Below, piece by piece: positions 8,868 through 18,132 of a DNA stretch of 64,000 nucleotides. The position numbers were made by a program, and so were the translations under genes. The stretch covers positions 62,001 through 126,000 of the forward strand of contig JAFUVS010000003.1 in assembly GCA_017471175.1 (NCBI GenBank), written 5' to 3'. The DNA comes from Paludibacteraceae bacterium. GTDB taxonomy: Bacteria; Bacteroidota; Bacteroidia; Bacteroidales; Paludibacteraceae. The first letter of the stretch is position 1. Each line of letters begins with the position of its first letter. The notes under the pieces were generated by a model, which was not told the origin of the DNA, searched no databases, and saw nothing but the letters and a program-made list of their open reading frames with translations.

Positions 8868-11800
8868 TTGGCACGCCGTTCATTCATATTGTTCTTACTG
8901 CTCCTCCAGCTTGCAGTCAAGGCGCAAGAACCTCAATTCACGCCTGCACAACTGCGTGCCGATTCGGTGCAACGTGCAGACTCGGTTGGCAGCATTGTGT
9001 CGTCTTCGCTTCCTGCAACGCCTGACCAGACAGTAGAAACGACAGTTGAGTACCAGCCACTGCAAAACACCTACCTGCTACGCAACAAGATAGGCGAATT
9101 GGACATCGAGTCGCCCTACCTGATGAATGCCGAGGAATACAAGCAGTATCAGGAGCGGCAGTTCATTCGCAAGTACTGGCAGCAGAAAATAGGTGAGGTA
9201 GAGCATAACAACGAGAAGAAGTTCGACATCACCGATATGAAGTTCAATATCGGTCCGGCTGACAAGATCTTCGGGCCGGGCGGTGTGCAACTCAAACTGC
9301 AAGGAAGCGCGGAACTCATATTCGGTTTCAACCACCAGTTTGTGGACAATCCCTCGCTGACCCGAAGAGCCAAGAACAACAACGTCTTTGATTTTGACGA
9401 GAAGATACAAGTAAACGTCAATGGTAAGGTAGGTGACCGGCTGAATCTCAATCTCAGTTACAACACCGAAGCCACTTTCTCGTTTGACCAACAGAATATC
9501 AAACTTGCCTACAAAGGGCAGGAAGATGACATCATTCAGTCGATAGAGGGCGGTAATGTATCGCTTGACCTCAACTCTCAACTCATACGCGGCAGCCAGG
9601 CTCTCTTCGGCGTAAAAACCAACCTTAAGTTCGGACGACTCAAAGTCCAAGCCGTCATAAGTCAGCAGAACAGCGATGCGCAGCAAGTCTCATCGGAGGG
9701 CGGAGCGCAGATGACGAAGTATGAAGTAACTGCCGACCATTACGACGAAAACAAACACTTCTTCCTCTCTTACTATTTCCGCGATCGCTTTGAGACGGCG
9801 ATGTCCACCCTTCCGTATGCTTCTTCGGGCGTAACCATCAACCGCATAGAGGTATGGGTCACAAACCGTCGCGGCACGTATGACCAGGCGCGCAACTTCA
9901 CCGCTTTTATTGACCTCGGCGAGGGCGATATAACGCACTTGCTTGACCAGTCGCTCTACACATCGGGTAATGACTATGCTGTGCCTGCCAACCGAAATAA
10001 CGCCCTATATGACCAACTGATGGCGATGGGCGACAATATACGCTCCATCTCGCAGATTACGACTACTTTACAGGCGAACAGCAACTGGGTAAGCGGCGAG
10101 AATTACGAGAAAGTGGAGTCGGCACGACTGCTTACTTCGGGCGAATATACACTCAATCCCGCACTCGGTTTTATCTCGCTGCGCACGGCTCTCAACCAGG
10201 ACGAGGTGCTTGCCGTAGCCTACGAATATACGTATGGAGGACAAGTGTATCAGGTAGGTGAGTTCTCTACCGATGTGCCCTCCGGTTCGTCTGCCGGAGA
10301 TGCTGCACCGGCACTCATCCTCAAACTACTCAAACCCTCTAACAATTCTCCACATAGTGCCAATCCGACCCGTAAGGGTGAGCATTACGGCTCGTGGGAC
10401 TTGATGATGAAGAACTTCTACTCGCTCGGGGCAAGCACGATGTCGAGCGACAAGTTTGAACTCTATGTGCAGTACCGCAACGACTCGATAGGTACACAAC
10501 TCCAATACCTGACCGAAGGTCCGATAAAAGGCAAGCAACTGCTTCGTGTACTCAATGCTGACCGACTGGATACCAAGAACAATGCTTCACCCGACGGGCG
10601 CTTTGACTACGTGGAGGGCTATACAGCATTCAGTTCAACGGGACGTATTATGTTCCCCGTCTTGGAGCCTTTCGGCAGCCACCTTGCAGCGCAGTTGGGG
10701 AATGACCCCGCTCTGGTTGAGAAATACTGCTTCCAAGAGTTGTACGACTCCACACGCGTTCAGGCACAGGAGATGACCGAGAAGAACAAGTTCGTTCTGA
10801 CCGGTAAGTACAAAGGTACGAACAGCAGCGAGATACGCCTCAATGCGATGAATGTGCCGCGCGGTAGCGTCAAGGTGACAGCGGGCGGTGCAACACTGAC
10901 GGAGAACGTGGACTATACGGTGGACTACACAATGGGCGTGGTAACGATTCTGAATCAGTCCATTTTGGATGCCGGAACGCAAGTCAACGTACAATTAGAG
11001 AACCAATCGACCTTCTCTATGGTTCGCAAAGGATTGTATGGTGCGAACCTTCAGTACGATTTTAGCAAGGACTTCAGTGTAGGCGGTACGATTATGTATA
11101 TGCACGAAGCACCGCTGACCACCAAAGTGAACGCCGGAAGCGAGCCGCTCAATAATATGATATGGGGTCTTAACCTCAATTATCAGACGCAGTTGAACTG
11201 GCTGTCGAATGCCATTGAAGAGGTGCCGTGGATGTCGGCATCAGCTCCGAGTTCTTTCCAAATAGGAGCGGAGTTTGCCCACCTTGTACCCGGACATACG
11301 AACGAAGTGGGCAAAGCGGGTACGGCTTATATGGACGACTTTGAGTCCACCACAACAGGTATTGATATCCACTATCCCACGAGTTGGTATCTGGCTTCTA
11401 CCCCTTCTGATCCTGCTAACGGAGCTGCAGACACGTACTATGAAGATGCACGCTTGAGCAATGACTATAATTATAACCGTCACCGCGCTCATTTGAGTTG
11501 GTACACAGTGGATCCTATCTTTGGTCATCCGCAGACCAACACGCCGATGCACATCAAGAACGACCCCGAGGCTCTGTCCGACCATCGTACCCGTATCGTC
11601 TATGAGCAAGAAATATATCCGAACAAGGAAGTTCTGGCAAGCGAGGACACGCGTATGACGGTGCTTAACTTGAGTTATTATCCGACAGAGCGCGGACAGT
11701 ACAATATATCTGCCGACAGAATAAACAACCGTGGTGAACTCATTGAGCCGGAGAAAAACTGGGGAGGTATAATGCGCCGTTTGGACAATACGGACTTTGA

Positions 11801-14800
11801 GACCTCCAATATCGAGTATATCCAGTTCTGGCTGATGGATCCGCGTCTGACCAACGATGAGAGTTATTCGGGGGCAGATCTATACATTAACCTTGGCGAT
11901 ATCAGCGAGGATATCCTTCGCGACGGTAAGAAAAGTTTTGAGCACGGCCTGCCGCTCAGTGAAGCCGACCGTGCTTCGCTTGACTCAACGGTTTGGGGGT
12001 ACGTGTCGAAGACGACAAGTACTACGGTGGCTTTCTCCAATGAGGCGGGTGCACGTGAGCGTCAAGATGTAGGTCTGAACGGTTTGAGTACCGCGCAGGA
12101 GTTTGCCTATGAGTACAACGGCAAGCGTCCATATGCCGACTTTGTGTCTTCGTTGCGCTCCAAACTGGACCCGGATATATTGACGGCTTGGCAGCAGGAT
12201 GCTTATTCGCCCTTGCGTGACCCCGCAGGTGATAACTACCATTACTATCGCGGTACGGACTATGACCAAGCCGAAACGCCTGTCCTGCAACGTTATAAGC
12301 ACGTGAACGGTACGGAGGGCAACTCACCTGAAAGCAGTTCGAACGACAATTACGGTACGGCTTGGACATTGTCGCCCGATATAGAGGATATTAACCGCGA
12401 CAATACACTCAACGAGACGGAGAAATACTTCGAGTACCACGTGTCGCTTGACCCGTCCCAACTGCAAGTGGGTATGCAGCATATATCCGAGAAATTGGAA
12501 ACCAACGTAACCCTCAAGAACGGTCAGACGGTGAAGGTAACATGGTATCAGTTCAAGATTCCCGTCAAGGGCAGCGATGTGCGTGCGGTGGGCAATATTC
12601 GCAACTATAAGTCCATACGCTTTATGCGTATGTACCTGACCGGTTGCAAGCAGACCACGCACCTGCGTTTTGCTACGTTAGAATTGGTGCGTGGCGAATG
12701 GCGCAACTACTCGAAGGGATTGTACTACAATTCGACAACGGGGCAGTATAATACGACCTTACCGGGTTCGAACGCTTTGTTGGACGTACAGGCAATCAAC
12801 ATAGAAGAGAATGGTGCCCGTTCGCCGATTAACTATGTATTGCCTCCCGGCATTTCGCGTCAGACCGACCCGGGCCAAGCACAACTCATCGCGCAGAACG
12901 AACAAGCGTTAGTGCTGAAAGCGAACCACTTACAGCACAACGATGCGTTGGCGGTATATAAGAACGTAACGTTCGATTTACGCAACTATAAGCGCTTGCA
13001 GATGTTCGTACATGCGGAAGCCATTGATGCCGACCCGGATAATGAGAAGGTGCAGGACGGCGACCTGAGTTGTTTCATACGTATCGGTTCGGACTTGAAG
13101 TACAACTACTACGAGTACGAGATCCCGCTTTCAATCACGCAGCCGGGTGTCTATAACAACGACAACGTGCGCGACCGCGCTATCGTATGGCCGCAGCAGA
13201 ACGAGTTTAACTTCCCGCTTTCCATCTTCACGGAAGCCAAGACGGCACGCAACAAAGCCAAGCGCGCGGGCGACCGTTCGGTGGCAAATAATATCCCTTA
13301 CGTGATTTACGATACGGACAATGGTCGTCCTGATAACAAGGTGACAGTAGTCGGTAACCCGACATTGGGCGAGATAGAGACGGTGATGATCGGTGTACGT
13401 AACCGCAAGAATAACCTGACGGGCGGCGTGAATGGCGAGATATGGGTCAACGAGTTGCGTATGTCCGAGTTCAACGAAGAGGGCGGTGTGGCGGCTATCG
13501 CCAATGCTGCCCTGAAAGTGAGCGATATAGCGCAGTTGAACGTAACGGGACGTTTAGAGACGGCGGGATACGGCAGCATAGAGAGCAACGTGCAGACACG
13601 CAATATGGAAGATCGCTACAATGTGGCTGTCAGTGCCGCTTTGGAAGCAGGACGACTCGTTCCGCAAGAGGCGCATCTGCAGATTCCGTTGTATGTCAGC
13701 TACTCGAACGAGACGATGTCGCCCAAGTACGACCCGATTGACTCGGATGTCAAACTCAAAGATAATCTTGAGACCTATACCACGAAGGCAGAAAAAGACT
13801 CGGTGCGCCGTATGACCAATACGCGTCACGAGAATACATCGTTTAGCATAAGCAACCTCAAGGTGGACATCCATTCCAAGAAAAAGAATATGTTCTACGA
13901 CCCCGCTAACTTCTCTTTGTCAGCGGCTTATAACAAGCAGAAGGAAACTTCGCCCGAATTGGAAAACAACCAGAACTCATCGCAGAAGGGTTCGTTCAAC
14001 TACGCCTATTCGTTCAATCCCCAACCGTGGGAACCGTTTAAGAAAAACGAGAAAGTGAAGGATGTGAAACTGCTCTCGGAGTTGAATATCTACTATCTGC
14101 CGCAATCGTGGTCGTTCAACACGAATATGCAGCGCAATTTCACCGCGTTGAAAATGCGCGATTTCAATGCCTTTGGCGGGTCTGAAACAGCGACGTTGCC
14201 GCCTACATTCTCCAAGGACTTTATGTGGGATCGTAACTTCGACTTCAAGTTCGACCTGACGAAGAATATGAAGTTCACCTTCCATACAGCGATGAATGCT
14301 ACGGTGGACGAGGGCTATTACACGCCGGAGATTATCAAGGACTACGGCTTCACCCACGACTATTATGAGGGTTGGAAAGACACGCTGCTTCGCAGTATGG
14401 GTACGTGGGGAACGCCTTATACATACCAACAGGTATTCACCGCCTCGTGGAATGTACCGTTCAATCGTATTCCATACTTGGACTGCCTGACCGCCAACGC
14501 ATCGTACAACGGTACTTATACGTGGAATCGCACGGCGGGTTCGACCACCAATCAGAACCTCGGTAATACAGTAGCCTCTACGCGCGCTATTCAAGCCGAC
14601 GGGCAACTCAATTTAGAGACGCTGTACGGCAAGAGTACGTACTGGAAGCAGATGACGCAGCGGATGTCTGCCCGTCCTGCGAGGAAGACCAATTTCCGCG
14701 AGAAGAAATATACACAGACGTTGGCGTTAGAGAAAGGGAAGCCTGCTACCATCTCCCACCGTCTCGGCTCGAAGTCGCTCAAGGCGGAGGTAAAAGATGC

Positions 14801-16379
14801 AGACGGGAAAGCCGTTCCTGCCCAACTCAAAGCAGTGGATAACAATAGTGCCACCCTGACCGTACAGCAGGATGTAGCTGCTGCTTCGATAACGATTGTT
14901 ACCAAAGATCCATCGGTTCGCACACCGACGGAGCAGGCAATGGATTTTGCTGCTTTCTTCGGCACGATGATTCGCCGCGTACAGGTAACGTATCGCCAGA
15001 CCAACTCAATGACCGTTCCCGGATTCAATCCGATGCCCGGCTTTATGGGGCAACGGCGCGTGGATAATATGTATGCGCCCGGCTTCGACTTTGCGTTCGG
15101 ATTCTTCAAGGACGACTTTGTGGAGCAAGCGAAGGAAAACGGCTGGTTGGCACTCTCTTCGGAGGTGGTTCAGCCTTCGGCGGCAGCCTTTACGCAGGAC
15201 TTCGACTATAAGGTAACGCTTGAGCCGTTCCCGGGCTTCAAGGTACAGGTGAACGGTAAACGGTATGAAGCGCAGTCCGTCTCGAAGCTCTATGGCAGAG
15301 CCGATGAGGCACACGACTTCACCTTGCAGCAGAACGCTACCGGTTCGTTCAATATCACCCAGATTGCCATCGGAACGGCATTCGACAAGGTGGGTAATGC
15401 CTCCACAATGTTTGCTTCGAAGACGTTCGACCGCTTCTTGGAGAACCGCGCAATAATGGCACAGCGTTTGGAGAACCGCTATCAGGGTGTGCGTTATCCT
15501 ACGGGTTCCACATTCATCCCCGACTCGTTGGTGGGACAGACTTATCGTGGCGGTCGCGTCAATCCGGCTGCGGCTGACGTGTTGGTTCCCACTTTCCTTG
15601 CCACCTATACGGGTACGGACATCTCGCGTGTATCGTTCAATCCGTTCCTGTCCATCCTTCGCACGATGCCTAACTGGAGCGTAACGTTTGACGGTTTGGG
15701 TCGCCTGCCGTGGATGCGCGACAATTTCCGCTCGGTAACGCTGACCCACGCTTATACGTGTAAGTATGCCATCGGATCGTATTCGTCCTTCTCTACGTGG
15801 GTGAGCGCATCAGGTAACGACCGTACATTAGGTTTCACGCGCGATGTAACCACGCAGATGCCGACCCCGTCCGCTTCCTACGACATCTCTTCCGTTAGCC
15901 TGCAAGAGTCATTCTCGCCGCTGATTGGCGTGAATATGACGATGAAGAACTCGCTGTCTATTAAGGCGGAGTACCGCAAACAGCGTAACATAACGCTCAA
16001 TGTCAATTCCGTTCAACTCACGGAGGGGCATACCAATGAGTTTGTTATCGGTGCGGGTTATACGATTAAGGATTTCCACTTCACCAAGAAGAGTCGTGAC
16101 GGCAAGCAGTCGAAGGTCAGCAACGACCTCAAACTCAATGTGGATGTCGGTTACAAGAACATTATGACGCTGCTTCGCAAGGTGGATGAGAACTTGACGC
16201 AAGCCTCATCGGGTAATCGTGTGCTGACCATCAAGATCAGTGCCGACTATGTACTCTCGCAGCGCGTGAGTCTCAAACTCTTCTACGACCACGAGGGCAA
16301 CACGCCGCTTATTTCCAACTCGTATCCCATCAATACGGATAATGCCGGTATCTCGGTACGTTTGATGCTGACCAGATAG
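8868..16379 (+). CDS. sprA: Type IX secretion system translocon protein SprA (Sov)
   Basis: SprA is the very large outer-membrane barrel through which type IX substrates cross the outer membrane. The product is about 2,503 residues, within the family range. The chosen start is TTG at 8868, giving a signal peptide (ARRSFILFLLLLQLAVKAQ) with cleavage after KAQ; no ATG precedes it in frame after the ruvA stop. Family landmarks include FGPGGVQLKLQGSAELIFG (about 134-152), the NPSLTRRAKNN stretch, ISQQNS, and a C-terminal half of alternating Tyr/Phe-rich beta strands ending VRLMLTR. gldB, another gliding-associated gene, lies 25 kb away, and several secreted proteins in the window are candidate substrates. 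Assignment is firm; only the start codon is uncertain. Confidence 0.95.
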   Translation: MARRSFILFLLLLQLAVKAQEPQFTPAQLRADSVQRADSVGSIVSSSLPATPDQTVETTVEYQPLQNTYLLRNKIGELDIESPYLMNAEEYKQYQERQFIRKYWQQKIGEVEHNNEKKFDITDMKFNIGPADKIFGPGGVQLKLQGSAELIFGFNHQFVDNPSLTRRAKNNNVFDFDEKIQVNVNGKVGDRLNLNLSYNTEATFSFDQQNIKLAYKGQEDDIIQSIEGGNVSLDLNSQLIRGSQALFGVKTNLKFGRLKVQAVISQQNSDAQQVSSEGGAQMTKYEVTADHYDENKHFFLSYYFRDRFETAMSTLPYASSGVTINRIEVWVTNRRGTYDQARNFTAFIDLGEGDITHLLDQSLYTSGNDYAVPANRNNALYDQLMAMGDNIRSISQITTTLQANSNWVSGENYEKVESARLLTSGEYTLNPALGFISLRTALNQDEVLAVAYEYTYGGQVYQVGEFSTDVPSGSSAGDAAPALILKLLKPSNNSPHSANPTRKGEHYGSWDLMMKNFYSLGASTMSSDKFELYVQYRNDSIGTQLQYLTEGPIKGKQLLRVLNADRLDTKNNASPDGRFDYVEGYTAFSSTGRIMFPVLEPFGSHLAAQLGNDPALVEKYCFQELYDSTRVQAQEMTEKNKFVLTGKYKGTNSSEIRLNAMNVPRGSVKVTAGGATLTENVDYTVDYTMGVVTILNQSILDAGTQVNVQLENQSTFSMVRKGLYGANLQYDFSKDFSVGGTIMYMHEAPLTTKVNAGSEPLNNMIWGLNLNYQTQLNWLSNAIEEVPWMSASAPSSFQIGAEFAHLVPGHTNEVGKAGTAYMDDFESTTTGIDIHYPTSWYLASTPSDPANGAADTYYEDARLSNDYNYNRHRAHLSWYTVDPIFGHPQTNTPMHIKNDPEALSDHRTRIVYEQEIYPNKEVLASEDTRMTVLNLSYYPTERGQYNISADRINNRGELIEPEKNWGGIMRRLDNTDFETSNIEYIQFWLMDPRLTNDESYSGADLYINLGDISEDILRDGKKSFEHGLPLSEADRASLDSTVWGYVSKTTSTTVAFSNEAGARERQDVGLNGLSTAQEFAYEYNGKRPYADFVSSLRSKLDPDILTAWQQDAYSPLRDPAGDNYHYYRGTDYDQAETPVLQRYKHVNGTEGNSPESSSNDNYGTAWTLSPDIEDINRDNTLNETEKYFEYHVSLDPSQLQVGMQHISEKLETNVTLKNGQTVKVTWYQFKIPVKGSDVRAVGNIRNYKSIRFMRMYLTGCKQTTHLRFATLELVRGEWRNYSKGLYYNSTTGQYNTTLPGSNALLDVQAINIEENGARSPINYVLPPGISRQTDPGQAQLIAQNEQALVLKANHLQHNDALAVYKNVTFDLRNYKRLQMFVHAEAIDADPDNEKVQDGDLSCFIRIGSDLKYNYYEYEIPLSITQPGVYNNDNVRDRAIVWPQQNEFNFPLSIFTEAKTARNKAKRAGDRSVANNIPYVIYDTDNGRPDNKVTVVGNPTLGEIETVMIGVRNRKNNLTGGVNGEIWVNELRMSEFNEEGGVAAIANAALKVSDIAQLNVTGRLETAGYGSIESNVQTRNMEDRYNVAVSAALEAGRLVPQEAHLQIPLYVSYSNETMSPKYDPIDSDVKLKDNLETYTTKAEKDSVRRMTNTRHENTSFSISNLKVDIHSKKKNMFYDPANFSLSAAYNKQKETSPELENNQNSSQKGSFNYAYSFNPQPWEPFKKNEKVKDVKLLSELNIYYLPQSWSFNTNMQRNFTALKMRDFNAFGGSETATLPPTFSKDFMWDRNFDFKFDLTKNMKFTFHTAMNATVDEGYYTPEIIKDYGFTHDYYEGWKDTLLRSMGTWGTPYTYQQVFTASWNVPFNRIPYLDCLTANASYNGTYTWNRTAGSTTNQNLGNTVASTRAIQADGQLNLETLYGKSTYWKQMTQRMSARPARKTNFREKKYTQTLALEKGKPATISHRLGSKSLKAEVKDADGKAVPAQLKAVDNNSATLTVQQDVAAASITIVTKDPSVRTPTEQAMDFAAFFGTMIRRVQVTYRQTNSMTVPGFNPMPGFMGQRRVDNMYAPGFDFAFGFFKDDFVEQAKENGWLALSSEVVQPSAAAFTQDFDYKVTLEPFPGFKVQVNGKRYEAQSVSKLYGRADEAHDFTLQQNATGSFNITQIAIGTAFDKVGNASTMFASKTFDRFLENRAIMAQRLENRYQGVRYPTGSTFIPDSLVGQTYRGGRVNPAAADVLVPTFLATYTGTDISRVSFNPFLSILRTMPNWSVTFDGLGRLPWMRDNFRSVTLTHAYTCKYAIGSYSSFSTWVSASGNDRTLGFTRDVTTQMPTPSASYDISSVSLQESFSPLIGVNMTMKNSLSIKAEYRKQRNITLNVNSVQLTEGHTNEFVIGAGYTIKDFHFTKKSRDGKQSKVSNDLKLNVDVGYKNIMTLLRKVDENLTQASSGNRVLTIKISADYVLSQRVSLKLFYDHEGNTPLISNSYPINTDNAGISVRLMLTR

Positions 16380-16400
16380 GTTGAGGTTGGTGTTACGACT

Positions 16401-16946
16401 ATGCGAATTGCTTTTATTGGTCCAGAGTCTTGCGGTAAGTCCACGCTATCGCAGATGGTGGCCGCACATTTTCAAATTCCTTATATAGCAGAGTATGCGC
16501 GCACGTATGTAGAGCGTTTGACGCGCCCATACGTCTATCGCGATGTGTCAGCCATAGCCCATCGGCAGATAGAGGAATTGCGCGACAATCCGCACGCTGT
16601 ATTTGATACGGAATTGATTCTGACGCAAGTGTGGATGCATCGTTGCTATGGGCGCGAGCCGTGGTGGGTGGAGAAAGCCAGAAAGCAGTATCCGATAGAC
16701 TACTACTTTGTATGTGCGCCGGACTTGCCGTGGCAGGCAGACCCGACGCGGGAAAATCCTGATTGCAGGGAGGAATTGTTTCGGATATATTTGTCGCGCG
16801 TACAGAAAACGGGTATCCCTTATCGTATTATTCGAGGGACGGATGCCGCAGACCGTTTAGAGCAGGTACTTACTGTCTTTGAAAATAAGGTAAATGGTAT
16901 CGGTTTATTGCCCCTTACCATTGAGAATAACGGAAACGGTCAGTAG
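16401..16946 (+). CDS. NadR-like AAA ATPase / ribosylnicotinamide kinase-type protein
   Basis: A 181-residue P-loop protein. GPESCGKST at residues 7-15 is the Walker A motif, and AEYARTYVERL follows at about 30-40, as in the kinase domain of NadR (AAA_28). The NadR kinase phosphorylates nicotinamide riboside. The adenylyltransferase half of NadR is absent, so this is the stand-alone domain type common in Bacteroidota; the substrate cannot be proved from sequence. DTELILTQVW and a PDLPWQADPTREN segment also fit the family. The last 42 bp overlap the end of the convergent sugar transferase gene on the other strand, so both genes are fixed at their C-termini. Confidence 0.8.
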   Translation: MRIAFIGPESCGKSTLSQMVAAHFQIPYIAEYARTYVERLTRPYVYRDVSAIAHRQIEELRDNPHAVFDTELILTQVWMHRCYGREPWWVEKARKQYPIDYYFVCAPDLPWQADPTRENPDCREELFRIYLSRVQKTGIPYRIIRGTDAADRLEQVLTVFENKVNGIGLLPLTIENNGNGQ

Positions 16947-18119
16947 CATAATCTTAATGTCCAAGACGAGGGACATATTCTCCATATAGGCGATGTCGTA
17001 ATTGAGCCGTCGAATCATTTTCTCCATTGTATCCGTATAGCCAACGCGTATGGGACCCCAGCTGGTGAGTCCCGGACGAATCTTGTAGAGCAGGCAGTAG
17101 TAAGGTGCCTGCTGCTCAATCTGATGAATAAAATAGGGTCTTTCGGGTCGGGGACCGACCAAAGACATATCGCCTTTGAGTACGTTCCAGAACTGGGGCA
17201 ACTCGTCCAAGCGGTACTTACGCATAAAGTGTCCTACCGAGGTTATCCGGCTGTCGTCTTTGCTACTGAGTAGCGGTGTGCCGTCTTTCTCTGCCGACTC
17301 AATCATCGTGCGGAACTTATAGATTAAGAATGGTTTGCCGTGCAATCCAATACGCTCCTGCCGGTAGAAGACGGGGCCTTTGGATGTCGTTTTGACCAAT
17401 ACGGCAAGAATGGCGAAGAGCGGACTGAGCAGGATGAGGAAAAGAGCGGCGGACAGGGTGTCAAACGTCCGCTTGATACATATCTCGGAGTCGCTCATAC
17501 TGAGGTCGGTGATACATATCCACGCCTCGTCGTCTAATGTCCGTATCTGTGCGGCACCGGTAACCAGGTCATAAACGCGGGGGCGGATGTAGATAGGTTT
17601 GCCGGTGGGGTAGGCTTCACGTATCTGCCGATACAGTTCGGTTTCGTTATCGGGTGGCGTATCAATGAGAATGACATCCTGACTTACCCCGTTATTGCGA
17701 CTCAGTCGTCCGACGACCAATCGGCATAGGTAGCTGATGGTAAATTGGAGAATAAAAAGGACAAGAAGTGACACGAGAAAACGCTGGTACTGATCCACTT
17801 TGTCGTCAATGACGATAATGAAGAATGCGCCCAAAGAGATAATTATGGCTGTAACGAATGTATTGAGGAACTCTTTGGAGAAGGAGCGATGGAAGATAAG
17901 CAGATAGTAGCCGGAGAGGTAATAGACGATGAGACATCCGATGGGGTAGAGGATGAGCGGTCGGGTAAAGTCGAAGGCGGGGATGAGCACTTCGTCCACG
18001 GAGAATACTTTGCCTTCATAGACTATCCAGCGGAAGAGCAGGAAAAGCAGCCAAATGATTTCGGCGGAAAGGATGTCTGCGAGAATATAGCGGAGTTGAA
18101 ATCGGCGGTATGCACTCAT
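16905..18119 (-). CDS. Polyprenyl-phosphate sugar-1-phosphate transferase
   Basis: Membrane enzyme of the WcaJ/WbaP type, which moves a sugar phosphate from a nucleotide sugar to undecaprenyl phosphate to start an O-antigen or exopolysaccharide unit. It has four hydrophobic N-terminal segments (about residues 10-30, 45-75, 85-110 and 115-140), then a soluble region, then the catalytic bacterial sugar transferase domain from about 215. Visible motifs are KRTFD, GPVFYRQERIG, KFRTM, KYRLDELPQFWNVLKGDMS and LVGPRPERP, followed by RPGLTSWG. The gene stands 13 bp from the M6 protease gene on the same strand and may be co-transcribed with it. In T9SS bacteria such enzymes can feed the anionic LPS that anchors cargo; whether this one does is inference. 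Confidence 0.9.
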   Translation of the reverse strand: MSAYRRFQLRYILADILSAEIIWLLFLLFRWIVYEGKVFSVDEVLIPAFDFTRPLILYPIGCLIVYYLSGYYLLIFHRSFSKEFLNTFVTAIIISLGAFFIIVIDDKVDQYQRFLVSLLVLFILQFTISYLCRLVVGRLSRNNGVSQDVILIDTPPDNETELYRQIREAYPTGKPIYIRPRVYDLVTGAAQIRTLDDEAWICITDLSMSDSEICIKRTFDTLSAALFLILLSPLFAILAVLVKTTSKGPVFYRQERIGLHGKPFLIYKFRTMIESAEKDGTPLLSSKDDSRITSVGHFMRKYRLDELPQFWNVLKGDMSLVGPRPERPYFIHQIEQQAPYYCLLYKIRPGLTSWGPIRVGYTDTMEKMIRRLNYDIAYMENMSLVLDIKIMLLTVSVILNGKGQ

Positions 18120-18132
18120 AAGTAGGGGATGG

